A model generated the notes under the pieces. The model was not told where the DNA came from. It saw only the letters and a list, made by a program, of their open reading frames with translations, and ran no database searches. Made by a program: the position numbers and the translations under genes. This document shows positions 1 through 36,900 of a stretch of DNA of 64,000 nt, piece by piece (position 1 is the first letter of the stretch; every line of letters begins with the position of its first letter). The DNA lies in the NCBI RefSeq assembly GCF_032118995.1, contig NC_092659.1:15060177-15124176 (forward strand), in the 5' to 3' direction. The DNA comes from Asterias amurensis. Taxonomy: Eukaryota > Echinodermata > Asteroidea > Forcipulatida > Asteriidae.

Positions 1-52
1 TTATGCTAAAAATTATTTTGAGTAATTATCAATAGTGTTCACTGCTTTTAAG
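1..52 (-). mobile_element. R1 end, cut by the window edge
   Basis: ATTTTGAGTAATTATCAATA and GTGTTCACTGCTTTTA match the reverse of the R1 left end. Confidence 0.6.
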
Positions 53-246
53 TGAAAACTGTGAATAAAAACACAAAAGGACAAAGCACCCCCGAAAAAC
101 AAAACCCCAAATAAACCCCCAAACACTCAAGTGAACCAAACAAACCTACACCCCAACAACACAACACACTAACACAAACACACGAACGCAACACAAATGA
201 AAACGCCCCGAATCCCCTAAACACATTTCATCACTGTAATACCAAC

Positions 247-6746
<6,500 letters not shown>

Positions 6747-6878
6747 ATCTGCTGTATGGCCGTCTTCTCGATTCAACAGAAAGGGTGCGACCAATCACAT
6801 ACACAAAAAACCTCTTTCCTCCACCGATTTTTACTCCAAAATTACAGCGTTCCCTACCGTGTTCTAAGCGTACTTATG

Positions 6879-6886
6879 AATATAGC
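6879..6886 (-). promoter_or_regulatory. Candidate TATA box of gene A
   Basis: CTATATTC on the minus strand about 135 bp before the gene A ATG; its place relative to the start resembles that of gene B. Weak by itself. Confidence 0.3.
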
Positions 6887-7425
6887 CTATCCTCGTTTGG
6901 AGCAGTTCAACTTATTATGTGTCTAGTTGTAGTTGTTCATTCCAAACTCAAACTTAGGTGCAACATTTTGAGCTTTGGTGATTTTTTTCAAAATGGCTGC
7001 CACCTATGGCGGTTATTTTGCAGATGTGAGATAACTCTTTTATGTTTTTCATTAATTGGTAACTCGACAGTCCAAAGTGCACGTATTTATGGGCTAGGCA
7101 GTACCATTCACTGCCATAGGACTGACTATTGATATAACGCTAAACCTTGTAGTGATTCAATAAGGTAAGAATGTACGGATTAGTTAATCATTTACACATT
7201 GAGCGTGGGGCATATTTTTGTTAGGTGTTTTTAATGTTTGTTTGTTTGTTTTCGTCTGTTAGATTTTGTGCTCGCCACTGTCTAGCGCAGTACACCTATT
7301 ATATTAGTATCGTGTATGAATGATTGAAATTAGATTTATACCAAACAACCAAAACATTCTTTGATACATAACCATTTGTGGGCAAACAGGCACAGGTGTA
7401 AGCACTTATTGTTTATTGTAGAAAG

Positions 7426-7800
7426 TTAAAGGCAGTGGACACTATTGGTAATTAGTCAAAATAATTATTAGCATAAAACCTTTCTTGGTAACGAGTAATG
7501 GGAAGAGGTTGATGGTATAAAACATTGTGAGAAACAGCTCCCTCCGAAGTGCCACAGTTTTGGAGAAAGCGGTAGTTTCCCACGAATTTGATTTCGAGAC
7601 CTCAGATTTAGAACTTGAGTTCTCGAAACACACAACTTCGTGTGGCAAGGGTATTATTTTTTCTTTCATTATTATCTCGCAAGTTCGATGACCGACTGAA
7701 CTCAAATTTTCACCAGGTTTATTATTTTATGCATATGTTCAGATACACCAACTGTGAAGGCTAGTCTTTTGACAATTACCAATAGTGTCCACTGCCTTTT
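7426..7800 (+). mobile_element. R1 inverted-repeat element (MITE-like), full length
   Basis: About 375 bp bounded by TTAAAGGCAGTGGACACTAT and its reverse complement, with an internal palindrome around GAGACCTC...GAGGTCTC-like arms. Intergenic, upstream of gene A. Confidence 0.8.
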
Positions 7801-8838
7801 AGTAAAGTATTAGGCTACATCATTAACTGTTGGAACAGAGCTTTAGAGTGTACAGGAGTTTTTTTAGAACAATGGGTGCAGTTTTTTGAGAACAATGGGT
7901 GATCTGTAAGCAATTTTTAAGAAAACATTATTTTTGGGGACTATACAGGGATAGTTAACAAAGGTACATCGCCACTTGCATTGAAGAATTGGTTGCTCGT
8001 TGTATTTAGGTTGTGTTGATAAAAAAAAAAACAGTTTACCAAACTACCTTTTTACACATAAGATATTTTTTGCAACTAACGATAGGCACAGTCTTATTCT
8101 CGGGGTTTTCATTTTGTATATTTTATTTTTAGTTTATTGTATTTCCAAATATTTCGGTTGATCTCACCTTTCCATCAATCTGATATAGTCCGATACAGCC
8201 ACAAACCGATTTAAACTAAAGTATTAGAAGAAACAGCAGAATCACGCGCACAACTCAATATGTTGGGACCATCCTTGTCCCGTATATTCAAATACGCACG
8301 CAACTTGCAAAGTCCACATTGTTGTAATATACAGAAACATTTTTACTTGTGGGGAACTTACAAACTTTCATATGAGATACCGAGATCATAATTTACATTC
8401 TTTGTAATATTTATTTGATGAGTTGACTGTTCACAACACATTGAAAACCTGGTCCCCAAATTTCCCATTGCATATCCCGTCCACCAATTTATTTATTTAT
8501 TTATTATTTATTGTTGCAGTGAAAATCTGTTTAAGACAAAAGGAGGGAGCCACCGAAAGGCCGCTACCAACGGTGGTTATTATACAACTCCAGGCCTATA
8601 ACTTGTCTAAAATAATCAGATCGGATGATGTCAGATGTACAATTGACCTCTCAGTCAATTCACACACATTTTGCAGCCACATAATACGTGGTGAAAAATA
8701 AAAAAACACAATGTGACGAACCGTGCAAACATTATGCATATACTGCATGCAGACGATGCAAAGTGCAAGTTGACATACTACATCACCTCTGACCTTTTGA
8801 CCTTTGCGCAAATTCATTGATCAAGCTTTTACTAATGA

Positions 8839-9060
8839 ATGGGGTGCATGCTGGTCTAGCCAACGATCAGGAGTGCGTTTTGGCGACCCCAACCAAAGCC
8901 CAACCGATTCAACAAGTCGGTTACTGGTTGGTCTGGACAGCATCGTCACCGCGCTCAACCGAACACGCGAAAACGCTCAACCGATGACCAACGTTCCTGG
9001 TTGGGGTCGCCAAAACACACTCCAGAACTTGATCGCTAGCTAGACCAGAATGCACCTCAT
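8839..9060. mobile_element. R4 foldback element
   Basis: About 220 bp. Outer arms GGTGCATGCTGGTCTAGC, inner arms TTTTGGCGACCCCAACCA. Single copy in window. Confidence 0.65.
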
Positions 9061-9785
9061 TTCACACCTAACGCACGTATCTTATAACAATGCGAAAAGG
9101 CCTATACATAAACACAGATATGGAAAGCAACGTAACATCACGTTTATCAAATGAAATAATTACATCAACTTAAATTATTGGGCCTATAGACAAGACCAGT
9201 TGATGTCTTTATCCTATAAAAGGGGCCATGTTTAACCAACCTAAGCCAGAAAATTTGAAGTAGACAAAAACAGTTCACACTCACAAAAAAATGTTATTAT
9301 ACAACATACTGTCCATCTTTATTGAATGATTGCACAATAAAAGGTGAAAAAGCGATGCAATGTGTCCCAAAAGTAAACACTACTAATTTAGGTTGTAACA
9401 TTGTGTCCGCCTTTTAAATTGAAATGCGCTAAATTGTACTATATGCAGAAAAAGAAACGAGCAAAGTTTTGTACATTTTTTACTCGTATTTGATTGTAAG
9501 AAGAAGCATGGGTTGCAGGAAACAGTAGCAATACCAAAATTTAACTATACAACAAATTAAACAGGCACTGCAGTTGTTAGAACTTTAACACATTAAACCC
9601 ACTTTCAATTAACATTTGTTTATCTCTTAAGTCCAACTAAAAAAATTCAATTGATAATATGTGGCTTATTGTGATTGTGGCCAAGTCTATTGCACCATAC
9701 TCGAATTCTCTTGGCCAAGTCAGCGTGGATACAAATGTTGGTCATTTTAATGAAATGTTCTGTCCTTGAGTAAAAACTGAACTAT

Positions 9786-9938
9786 GGGTGTGTTCGTTTA
9801 GCTTCCCTGGGTCGACCCCGGTGTGTGGCGGTTTTTTTTTCCAGGACAAACGTGGGTAATTATCTGGACACGTTCATCCTGGAAAAAGAAAACGCCACAC
9901 ACCGGGGTCAATCCAGGGAAGCAAAACGAACGCACCCA
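9786..9938. mobile_element. R3 foldback element, short type
   Basis: Ends GGGTGTGTTCGTTTAGCTTC and its inverse; core GTGTGTGGCGG and CAGGACAAACGTGGG form a hairpin. Confidence 0.8.
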
Positions 9939-10026
9939 CTGTATACTACTCAAGGAGTGTTATTGGTCATGTGACACGAACGTCACTGCATGACGTAGTT
10001 GAGTGATACATCTAGCACTATCTATA

Positions 10027-10278
10027 GGTGCGTCCGTTTAGCTTCCCTGGGTTATCCCTGGTCTGCCCCGGTGCGTTCGGATAGCTTTTGACGTCATTCC
10101 AGGGGCTCACCCAGGTCAGCCCCCAGTGCCCTGCTGGTGGAGTGGGTCACTTGGGGGCTGTCCCCAGGTAAACGACGTCACTACGAGAGCGGTGAGTGGT
10201 CGTTCGTTTAGCTCATGGTAGGGGTTCACCCAAGTGAGCACCGCGAGGTAGACCAAGGGAAGCTAATCGAACGCACCC
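10027..10278. mobile_element. R3 element, long type
   Basis: Same GTGCGTCCGTTTAGCTTCCC ends but a core with CAGTGCCCTGCTGGTGGAGT. Downstream of gene B. Confidence 0.75.
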
Positions 10279-10358
10279 TATAGTGTCGTTAATGACCAGT
10301 TGCAAACTTAATAAATTTGTATTTTTAATGTTAAACTTCTTTAATACAATTTGAGTCT

Positions 10359-27965
<17,607 letters not shown>

Positions 27966-28068
27966 GGTTCAATATTAACGGCAGGTTGGCTTGGCTTCGA
28001 TCGGGACGAGTTGACTTTTAGCTGTGGTGATCGGAAACCGACTCAGTGCTGCGTTCTGGGGTACAAAT

Positions 28069-28076
28069 CTATATAG
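28069..28076 (-). promoter_or_regulatory. Candidate TATA box of gene B
   Basis: Reads CTATATAG on the minus strand about 105 bp before the gene B ATG, which would place transcription start near 28040 and give a 5' UTR of about 75 nt. Position and sequence only; no transcript evidence. Confidence 0.45.
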
Positions 28077-29123
28077 CCTGCCTTTGGTTGTTTATTAAGT
28101 CAACTTACGATGGGTGGTTATCAGGTGGACTTTATTTACTCATCTATTTTGATATGTCCCGCAATGATCAAGTTAAAGGTGTAGTGTTCACATTGTGTCC
28201 CGATAAAAACATATATACATGAAACTTACATATTCCAAGGAAAGTCTCTCAAAAATGTATAAATACGAATTAAAGTGTTATACCGGATTGGTGAGGATAG
28301 AACAAAACCATTGTTTAATCTTAGGGTCCGATGAAAAGCTTAGTGTTTATGAAGTAATGTTATGCCTAGTTGTTGGTCACACAACCCAAGCATGGACACT
28401 ATTTTGCACAGCTTAATCAACTATTCCTGTAAATATATATCACTCTATTAAAATAAAATAAAGTGAATTAAATAAAAAACAATATGTAAATACAAAGAGG
28501 GTAATTTTTGTTGTTGAAATTACGCGTTAGGCTAAGGAACACTAGACACAATTGTTTTTTTGCTAACAAAACAGTTGCTGGCAGTGTAAGCACTTTATGT
28601 GTAATCCACCAACATACATAAACTGACAAACTTGTGAAGTTTGATATCGATCGGCCATCTGGGTCACGAGAAAGTATTGACAAACCGATTACACATTTTG
28701 CGTGACATCGATTTAAAAAAATTAATAAAACACTCACTTAGCGATAAACTTAGAAATATAAACTTAGACAAACGGGAAATTAGTTTTATTTATTTATCAT
28801 AAAATATTATGACATTTCAGTCAGAAATTTTTCAAGGGATGTTTTCTACTGTCATCATTAAACCGTGTAAGTTTGATGTTAATCTGTGATTTTAGACGAT
28901 TTTTTTTCTTTTCCCAATTCTGTAAAGTTCCTTTAAGTTAGCTTTTTCATTGAATTGATATACTTTGTGGGTGTTCAGGTCTGATATAAAGTCTGTAGTC
29001 CATGCGTCTGGTTCGTGTTTTATTTTTCACTTCGTCTCAAAACTAAAGGAACCGAATGACTAAGTGGGATTAACAGTTGGTAACATTCTGCAGAAGTTCT
29101 ATTCTGCAGCAGTTGTATTGGAA

Positions 29124-29516
29124 GTGTCGTGGCCGAGCGGTTAAGAGCACCGAATTCAAACTCTGGTGTTTCTGATCAGCAGAGTGTGGGTTCGACTCCC
29201 CAGCCGTGACACTGTGTCCGTGAGCAAGACACTTAACCATTGCTTCGTCCTTCGGATGGGACGTAAAGCCGCTGGTCCCATGTGTTGTGTAACGCATGTA
29301 AAAGAACCCAGTGCACTTATCGAAAAGAGAAGGGGTTCGCCGGGTGTTCCTGGTTGTGGCTGCTTAATGCGTCGTAGCACCTTGTAAACCCTTATAATGT
29401 GCTAAATAATTGGGTCTCAGAATTCATCTCTGCAATTACCTATCTTTCTGTAAATTTGTATATACTCAGCGCCTTGAGTACCACGTTTGGTAGATACGTG
29501 CGCTATATAAGACTTC
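29124..29516 (+). mobile_element. SINE family R9, tRNA-like head, near full length
   Basis: The head looks like a tRNA-Leu/Ser type: GTGGCCGAGCGGTTAAGAGC (A box) and GGGTTCGACTCCC (B box), closed by GTGTC/GACAC. A body (TTCGGATGGGACGTAAAGCC) and tail follow. The same sequence recurs at 44140-44553, 39490-39716, 34565-34710 and 21385-21487, so it is a repeat rather than a tRNA gene. Confidence 0.75.
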
Positions 29517-29699
29517 GATAAAAACAGGATTACCAACCAAACTTTCACGTGATTTTCAAGATAAGCAAACAACAGCTAAATACCAGTAACAAGAAATATG
29601 CAACAAATGGAAATTTTGTTGGTAATCCTGTTTTTATCAAGGAAGAAATTTCATGCCAAGCAATTTTTTGTGCTTAGCAGCTCTATGAAATTGGGCCCT
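29517..29699. mobile_element. R2 element lacking its left end
   Basis: Begins at GATAAAAACAGGATTACC directly after the SINE and ends ATGAAATTGGGCC; an R1 right end follows at 29700-29738. Confidence 0.7.
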
Positions 29700-30512
29700 G
29701 GTCTGTGACAATTACCAAAGGTGCCCAGTGCCTTTAAGTTTGCTGAACGCCCATGCGTTTTTTTTTTATCATCCACACAGCAGCAAGTGTGAGTTACACG
29801 TTATACAACCTTTGGACAGTTGAGGTCACGTGAGTACTTGCTTTTTGCAAAACAAATTGAGTCGATTGTTTGCTGACATGAAAACAAACAACACAAACAC
29901 ATTATCACATAGATTGTTATCATTATGTATAAACACTATATTCATAAACCCCAGTTTGACGGCCAGTATTGGTTGTGGTGGTGGGGTGGAGCCATTGTGT
30001 ACACAGTTATGAAGTGGGGTTGGGGTGGATGGTTAAATGATCATAAATTGCCGATATTCTGATCGATTTGATGACAGAGTTACGATCATGCAAGTGCGAG
30101 AAACTTTATAAAGTCCTTGCTAAATGTTGTGTTTTTATTATTGTGTAAAGTGGTCAAGCACTACATACGAAGTGTGGACCTGAGAATGAAAGAGGCCCAC
30201 AAGGGTTTTCAAAAACTATGTGAACTTACACACCAAATGAATGTCCACAGAGTGATTGCAACAACGAGCTGTGTGTTGCAGCAAGTGTGTGGATGATAAG
30301 CAAGCACTGCACACACAGTGCAGAACCACACATTCTTAAAAACGCATCCTTGTGGAGCATTTTTTGCTCTCTCATTTCCCCCGGCACTGAACAGATTCCC
30401 TTAGACTTTGTACACAAACTGCCTGGTGGAGTACCCCGGTTTGGTCCCTTTGTTTTCCCTTTGTTGTTTTGTCTTTGGTCTCCAAACAGAACTGGTCTTG
30501 CTGTATAAAGAC

Positions 30513-30718
30513 GATGTGACCTTTGTTTACATTCAAACCGCCCTCTGTTGACAAAACACTGTACACGCCATGTTTCGCCGGGCACTGAGTTGCGCAGTCA
30601 CAGTAAGATTGCGTACACTTTCTAGCTGGCTGCCAAAACACAAAGGTTCTGCCCGGCGGTATGCGCGCGAATCATGTTATGGTTTTCGTGTGACGTCAGA
30701 GGTCACATCGTCTATACT
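30513..30718. mobile_element. R8 inverted-repeat element
   Basis: TATAAAGACGATGTGACC to GGTCACATCGTCTATA. Shares GCCCTCTGTTGACAAAACAC (reverse) with the copy at 25857; a stray piece lies near 45345. Confidence 0.75.
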
Positions 30719-31956
30719 CCGCGGTAGTATAATATAATATACCAAGACAAGTTATCAAAAGAATATGATAATACTCAGCAAGTATGGTGTTACCGCAAAC
30801 ATATAAACGTAATACCCGGTGTAAAGTAGTAAAGATAAGGTTACAGTACTTGACAATGTTGACAGTTCCTAAAAAACAAACTCATAATAATGCCACCTAT
30901 TTATTAATATAGATAGGCTTTAATAAAAAAAAAGTTGTCAACAAGTTGAGGAGTGGAGTGGTGAGTGAGAATAAATAATGACAACAGGTTTATCATTGAC
31001 TCATTTGGGTCATTTGGGGGAACGTTCTCCCTTCTGCTTCTAATTTACTTAAATACTCTAGGAACTCCTGGATCAGATTAAGGGTCACAAGGGGCTTGAC
31101 CCGGTCCTAGGTCAGGCTAACCCTGGAGTGATTTAAAAGCTTAGAAAAGTCCCAGGTCAGATACCAGGTCCCATGGTGCCTGGGTCAGGCTGGCCCTTCA
31201 AGTGGTCCAAATCTTGAATGTTGACTCTGTTTCTGCATCACCTTTACCGAGTTCCGGGTAATATACAGAAACGTAGTACCGACACAGAATCCGGGTCATA
31301 CTGACCCAGAATGAGCCCGACTCAATTCCTGTGATCCTTGATCCCACTAAATTTGGACCCGGTTTGAAAACCGTAGCTATGGGTTGAAAACATTCAAATC
31401 AAGATGACCTCCAGATACGCATTCAACACCACCGCATGACCAATCACAACCCATGACCCGTAATCACCATGCCAAACTTTCAGACATTTTTTAAAGTGTC
31501 TGAAAGTAAACTTAAAGTTTTAATGTCCCACAAAGAGCATGAAACAAAACACAAGCATTGGTTGCTTTAAAAAAGTCTTATTCATCATCATGCATAGATA
31601 AAGATAATAACATAAAGTCATCCTAGATATAGTCTAAATTGTATTGATTGATAAATTTAACCTAAGTTTAACAATTTCATTTTAAAACAGTCACTCTAGA
31701 AAGATACAAGGTCATACATTGAGGGAGACGCTATTTCACTGCCTGATTTCATAGACCTGAAAATTGTTTCGTCTTTGCCCTTTCAAAAACCAAATAAGAT
31801 CTGCTTCAGCAGACATTTAAAAAAAAAAAAAAACCCAAAACCCAAACAGAAAACAGTCACAAATGATACATGTGACATTCGGTTGGGAACTTTCGGTCTG
31901 GTAGTAATTTACAAATTTGATCCCATTTGTTTGGACCTACCATACAAGACCATCCA

Positions 31957-32163
31957 GGGCTCAATTTAATAGGTGTAAACAGTGTACAATGTAGCTAAGC
32001 ACAACTGAACCAAACTACCAGAATTACCAGCCAAAATACCATTTCACGTATACCTTTTGTGACTGTACATGTACAATTGGTATCCATCCCGACTATACTT
32101 GCTTAGCAGAAAATTTTTAAACATACTTTATGCGTATCAAAGCAGATCTATAAAATTGGGCCC
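31957..32163. mobile_element. R2 element, old copy
   Basis: Starts GGGCTCAATTTAATAGG, ends TATAAAATTGGGCCC; middle poorly kept. Confidence 0.45.
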
Positions 32164-32783
32164 TGTTCAGTTGAGTTTTGTTTTCCAGATGCAATAAATT
32201 CGGATCTTGTTCTAAAAACTTGGCCAGACTGTTTTTTGAAACCGACTTCGGCAAATTGAAAGATTTGTGGGATAACCACATGGTGGTTTATTTATACCAC
32301 AAATGCTTTCTTTAAGTACAGTGAGAGTGAGACATGCCAGCAGGGTATCTGCCTGGGAATAGTCTAAATAGTATTTAAGTATAAAAAATAACCCTAACAG
32401 TACAAGAGCAAGCTATGTGGAAACATGCGGTGTTAATGCTGTCAGCTATGTATGTACACATTAAATAAAACTATGCATATAAACAACCTACATGAAATAG
32501 CATTCAGAATTTCATCTCAAACTGTTATGACACAACTGCGGGAAAAAGACTAAGATTTTCCTAGGTTAGCTTTACTGATATTTAGTAAAAAAGATGATTA
32601 GTTTATAATATTAAGATTTAGTCACTACTGAGATAAGTTGGTGTCAGTTTGAAAATATTTTGTGGTCATTAGTTGGCAAACACTTCTCTTCCATTATCAT
32701 GAGGGCAATAGCTTTGTCTTACTATAATAACACTTTCCTTCCAGGCCATTCGCACTTGGGTAATTTCTGTACAACTTACTAAT

Positions 32784-33027
32784 GGGTGCGTTCGATAAGC
32801 TTCCCTGGGTCGACCCCGCAGTGATTACTCGGGTGAGCCCCTGACAAGAGCTAATCGAACAATCACACTTGCCCTCCCGTGGTGACGGCATGCATCTCAG
32901 GTCACCCCCAAGTGACCCACTCCACAAGCAGGGCACTGGGGGCTGACCCGGGTGAGCCCCGTCAAAGCTATTCGAACGTACCGGGGCAGACCGGGGTCAA
33001 CCCAGGGAAGCTAAACGAACGCACCCA
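32784..33027. mobile_element. R3 element, long type
   Basis: Core GGTGACGGCATGCATCTC and CAAGCAGGGCACTGGGGGCT; partner of 63480-63712. Confidence 0.8.
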
Positions 33028-33298
33028 AAGAGATCCCTATGGACAATCCCCATTTGCTAGTTAGATTTGCATGTCTGGTACATTGACCTGCTTAGTAGCA
33101 CATTACTGCTTAAATTTGAATTCCTCAGACTATAGAGACAGTTGCTATGTCAGCTGGTTCAGGGCAAGCATTTGTATAGCAACCAGTTTAGACACAATTT
33201 CAAATTTGCCATTTAATCCTAAAATTAGTACCAGTAGCAATGTCTGTGGTTGACCCGTTTTCAATTTACTGCAAATGTAGACTCCTTATTTTCACCTT

Positions 33299-33622
33299 AT
33301 GGAAAGGTTTGCGGTAACACCATGTAATGACTATCTCTAAATGAGTAGGGGTGGTTCAGAAAAGAACCATTTGTTTCAACTTGGCGTTTTAATCAGTCTG
33401 CTCTGACGATAAGAGTATACTGATCAAAACGTCGAGTTGAAACCAACGGTTCTTTTCAGAACCACCCCAACTTTTTGTTTCAACTTGGCGTTTTAATCAG
33501 TCTGCTCTGACGATAAGAGTATACTGATCAAAACGTCGAGTTGAAACCAACGGTTCTTTTCAGAACCACCCCCAACTCATTTAGAGATAGTAATTACATG
33601 GTGTTACCGCAAACCTTTCCAT
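33299..33622. mobile_element. R10 inverted-repeat element with an internal tandem duplication
   Basis: Outer arms ATGGAAAGGTTTGCGGTAAC and inverse; the inner block with GTTTCAACTTGGCGTTTTAA and AAACGTCGAGTTGAAACC is present twice, nearly identical. Related scraps at 35420-35450, 39230-39370 and 50060-50180. Confidence 0.75.
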
Positions 33623-33793
33623 ATCGTATTTCCACCATGCAAAGTTTCAAATCCTCCTTATTTCCACCTTCATCTCTTCCACTACTACCCTCCCAATCCT
33701 CCCTACTCTACCATCTAACAGCCCCATCACCTTCCTCAGTACCTCACCTCTACCCCTAGAGATTGAGGTCCTCATACGACCCATGTCTTGGGT

Positions 33794-33926
33794 TTACTTG
33801 CTCTCTGCCTTGCCGTACTTCTTGCTGGTTGTCTCGACTTTCTTCTGTCTTCTCTTCAGCTCATTGGGGAACTTGTCGTAGCACTTCTTGCAGACCGGCT
33901 TCAGATCAAACTCGATAAATTTGCTC
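33794..33926 (-). CDS. LIMS1: PINCH exon 13: LIM5 end, basic tail, stop
   Basis: [16 protein letters not shown] then a Lys-rich tail ending KAESK and TAA at 33794-33796. A possible AATAAA lies far downstream near 32287; none closer is convincing. Confidence 0.94.
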
Positions 33927-36900
33927 CTGTAATGTGAAAAACATGAAAGAGGCTATCAAAATTCCAATCCAGAATTGACTAGATCAGTCTCACACAAGTT
34001 TGAGTATTTCCAGTTCCAACATACATTACCTCAACATGTGAGGGAAAGTTGAAGGAAAAGTATACCAGGGTATACTTTTGATTTTGGAACCATTTTTTTC
34101 TTTCAGTAACACCATGTGTAGTTTAGACATTTATTCCAAAATTGGTAACAACAAACAAAAGTATCAAATTTATTTTCAATGTTATACAGACTACAGCATC
34201 AATTGAAACATAATTATAACGTGGTTAAAGATACTTGGTTAAGTTACTACCAATCTGCAGGGAAAATTTGAAGCATGGTGTTTATTTCCTTTGTTCCTTG
34301 AGATGTTGTCTTGCTGTTTATTCTACTGCTGCAGCGTAGATTTCGGAATACGGGAGACTACATGTACTCAGTTCTGAAAAGAACTGTCCAGCTTACTATT
34401 TATTTCCTGGAAGTTTGGAAACCGGTCGTGACTAATACTTTCGCCAAGTAAATCAAAGGGACTTCTCGTAACTAAATTCACTACCACGGATTGAGTTCTT
34501 AATAGGTCACTATGTTAACGTCAGGAGAATGAAGAGTATGAAACATGTACTGGGTTCTTGTACGTACATAACACTTTACATGACAAACAGGACTTATTAC
34601 AGCTTAGCGTCCCATCCAAAGGACAAAGCAATTTTTATGGTTTTTTGTGTTGCTCGAGAACACAAGTGTCATCACCTGAACCTGAACACACCCTTCTGAC
34701 AACACCAGCTGGACGTCTGGTGCACTAGTGAGTGATAAACCTTGATATCTGCTTACTTGATAGTACACTGGACTCATGGAGGTAGAATTAGATTCTACCT
34801 CCATGCTGGACTGACGGACTAGAGGCTTACTTTGTTTTATGGTGTATGCATGCCGGATCAGACTGCTTGACTATGACAGTGTCTCCAAATGCAATAAGTA
34901 TCATATTAGCTTGATGTTATACATAGTCTATACTCACTTGGCACTAAGAAGGGTATCGCAAGCGGAGCAGAAGAAATGATCCTCACACCATGTCTTGTTC
35001 ATAGTACACATCACTGTAAAGAACCATCAAAGACATTTATCAAATGTTGCTTAGCAAACTTGGCTATTTAGCAAAAGTAAGCCGGGAATCAGTTACCATA
35101 AGAGACTTGACATGTTATCTTGTCTGGGAAGCTTGTCCTACTGAGCAAATTTTATGTTTGCTTACCAAGTTTCTGCACCATTATTGTGTTTAACAATTGA
35201 ACAAAATTTGACCCAAACTTGAAACAAAACCACTGTCAAATTTTTATTTTAGGTCATTTTACACCAAAACATTTTTAGGAAGAAACGGTAGACTCTAAAA
35301 ACTGGCATTTTGGTCGACTCAAATGACAATTAATATAAAAAAAGGAATGGTACTGTGTTGTTGTTCACAATCAAAACTATCAAGTGAGATTTGCAGAGAC
35401 ACAAAGTAAATTAACTATCTCTATGAGCTGTGGTGGTTCTGAAAAGAACTGGGCCCAATTTCATAGAGCTGCTAAGCACGAAAGTTTGCTAAGCATGAAG
35501 TTTCTTCTTTGATAAAAACAGGATTACCAACCATATTGCCATTTATTGCATATTGCTTGTTACTGGTATTCAGATCTGTTGTTTGCTTGTCCTGAAAATC
35601 ACGTGGAAATTTGGCTGGTAATCATGTTTTTATCAAGGCAAAAATTCCATGCTAAGCAAATTTTTGTGCTTAGCAGCTCTATGAAATTGGGCCCAGGTGG
35701 TTTAACAACTCAGAACCACCATACCTCAAACCTCACTTGATTGTATATTCCCACCGTGCAAACTTTCAAATCTTCAAACTTTACTACGGAAAAGATTGTG
35801 TCATTCTCATATAATTGTTTGAAAGCAGGAAAAGTCTAACAGAAAGATCGTATTAAAACTATTAGACTTACTCTCCGAGGTGATAGGCTTGTTGCAGTAG
35901 AAGCACATGTTTCCAAAAAGCTGCAAAGTAAAAAACAAAAAAGGGTCCATCTCTGCAAAAATTGTCATGTCTTACTTTGTGATTTTCGTGTTTTCTTTTT
36001 TCCACACACATACCCTAACATTGATCGAGCTTTACCCTAGTTCACTTAATCACTATTGGAATAGCACTCGTATTATTCCTGTTCTCCATGAGATTTGTTT
36101 CCCCGATTATCCAAAACAATAAGGTAATAAATATTGTACCATAGAGATATTGCACTCGATTTTGAAAGTGGAATTTGTTCTTTAGTATTCAACTAATACT
36201 GCCTAACGAAGTTAAAAGGCTAGATTCTTCAATTGCGTTGGGTTTTCTACCATTCAACAAATACTTAAAGACAGTGGACACTATTGGTAAATACTCAAAA
36301 TAACTATTAGCATAAAACCTCACTTGGTAACAAGTAATGGGGAGAGGGTGATAATATAAAACATTGTGAGAAACGGCTCCCTCTGAAGTGACGTAGTTTT
36401 CGAGAAAAAAGTAGTTTCCCATGAATTTGATTTTGAGATCTCAGATTTAGAATTTGAGGTCTCGAAATCAACCATCTGAAAGCACACAACTTCGTGTGAC
36501 CAGGGTGTTTTTTTCTTTCATAGTTATCTCGCAACTCTGACGACCTATCAAGCTCAATTTTTCACAGGTTTGTTATTTTATGCATATGTTGCATACAGCA
36601 ATTGAGAAGACTGGCCTTTGACAATTACCAATAGTGTCCAATGTCTTTAAAACAATAGTTTTGTTTTTTTAAATGTTGCAGGTACAGCACTAGAATCTGG
36701 AGCAGTAGTTTAAAGTGAGGAGTCAGCAAAGGTCTATCATGAAGGTATTTATAACACTAGATGAGTATATTTTGTCTCTAGTATAAAAAACAAGTAACAA
36801 AAGTTAAGTGTTCAAAAAATAATACGGCCTCATATTTTGACTCTAGCAAAGCCTTTCTCTAGGACTCTACTGGAGTAAAATGCAGGGCCATTATCACCTT

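Larger units (their letters stand above)
6747..10358. other. Intergenic region between genes A and B
   Basis: 3.6 kb. Holds the gene A 5' flank, R1 (7426), R4 (8839), R3 short (9786) and R3 long (10027). No further gene seen. Confidence 0.6.
27966..33793. other. Intergenic region between gene B and PINCH
   Basis: 5.8 kb without a gene I can support. Holds the gene B promoter, a SINE R9 with R2 and R1 pieces (29124-29738), R8 (30513), an old R2 (31957), R3 (32784) and R10 (33299). Confidence 0.6.

Noticed and set aside
6747..6794. Upstream extension of gene A (VAPFLLNREDGHTAD)
   Set aside because: The upstream frame opens with TTG, not ATG; the first in-frame ATG is 6746.
29127..29215. tRNA-Leu/Ser gene
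   Set aside because: Acceptor stem is imperfect and the same head occurs attached to the same body at several other places, so it is the SINE head.
30226..30641. Overlapping open frames of 119 and 89 codons (minus strand)
   Set aside because: They run through the R8 inverted repeat and lack splice or domain support.
33541..33759. Ser/Pro-rich 72-codon frame
   Set aside because: Low-complexity pyrimidine-rich DNA next to the R10 element and within the PINCH 3' flank.
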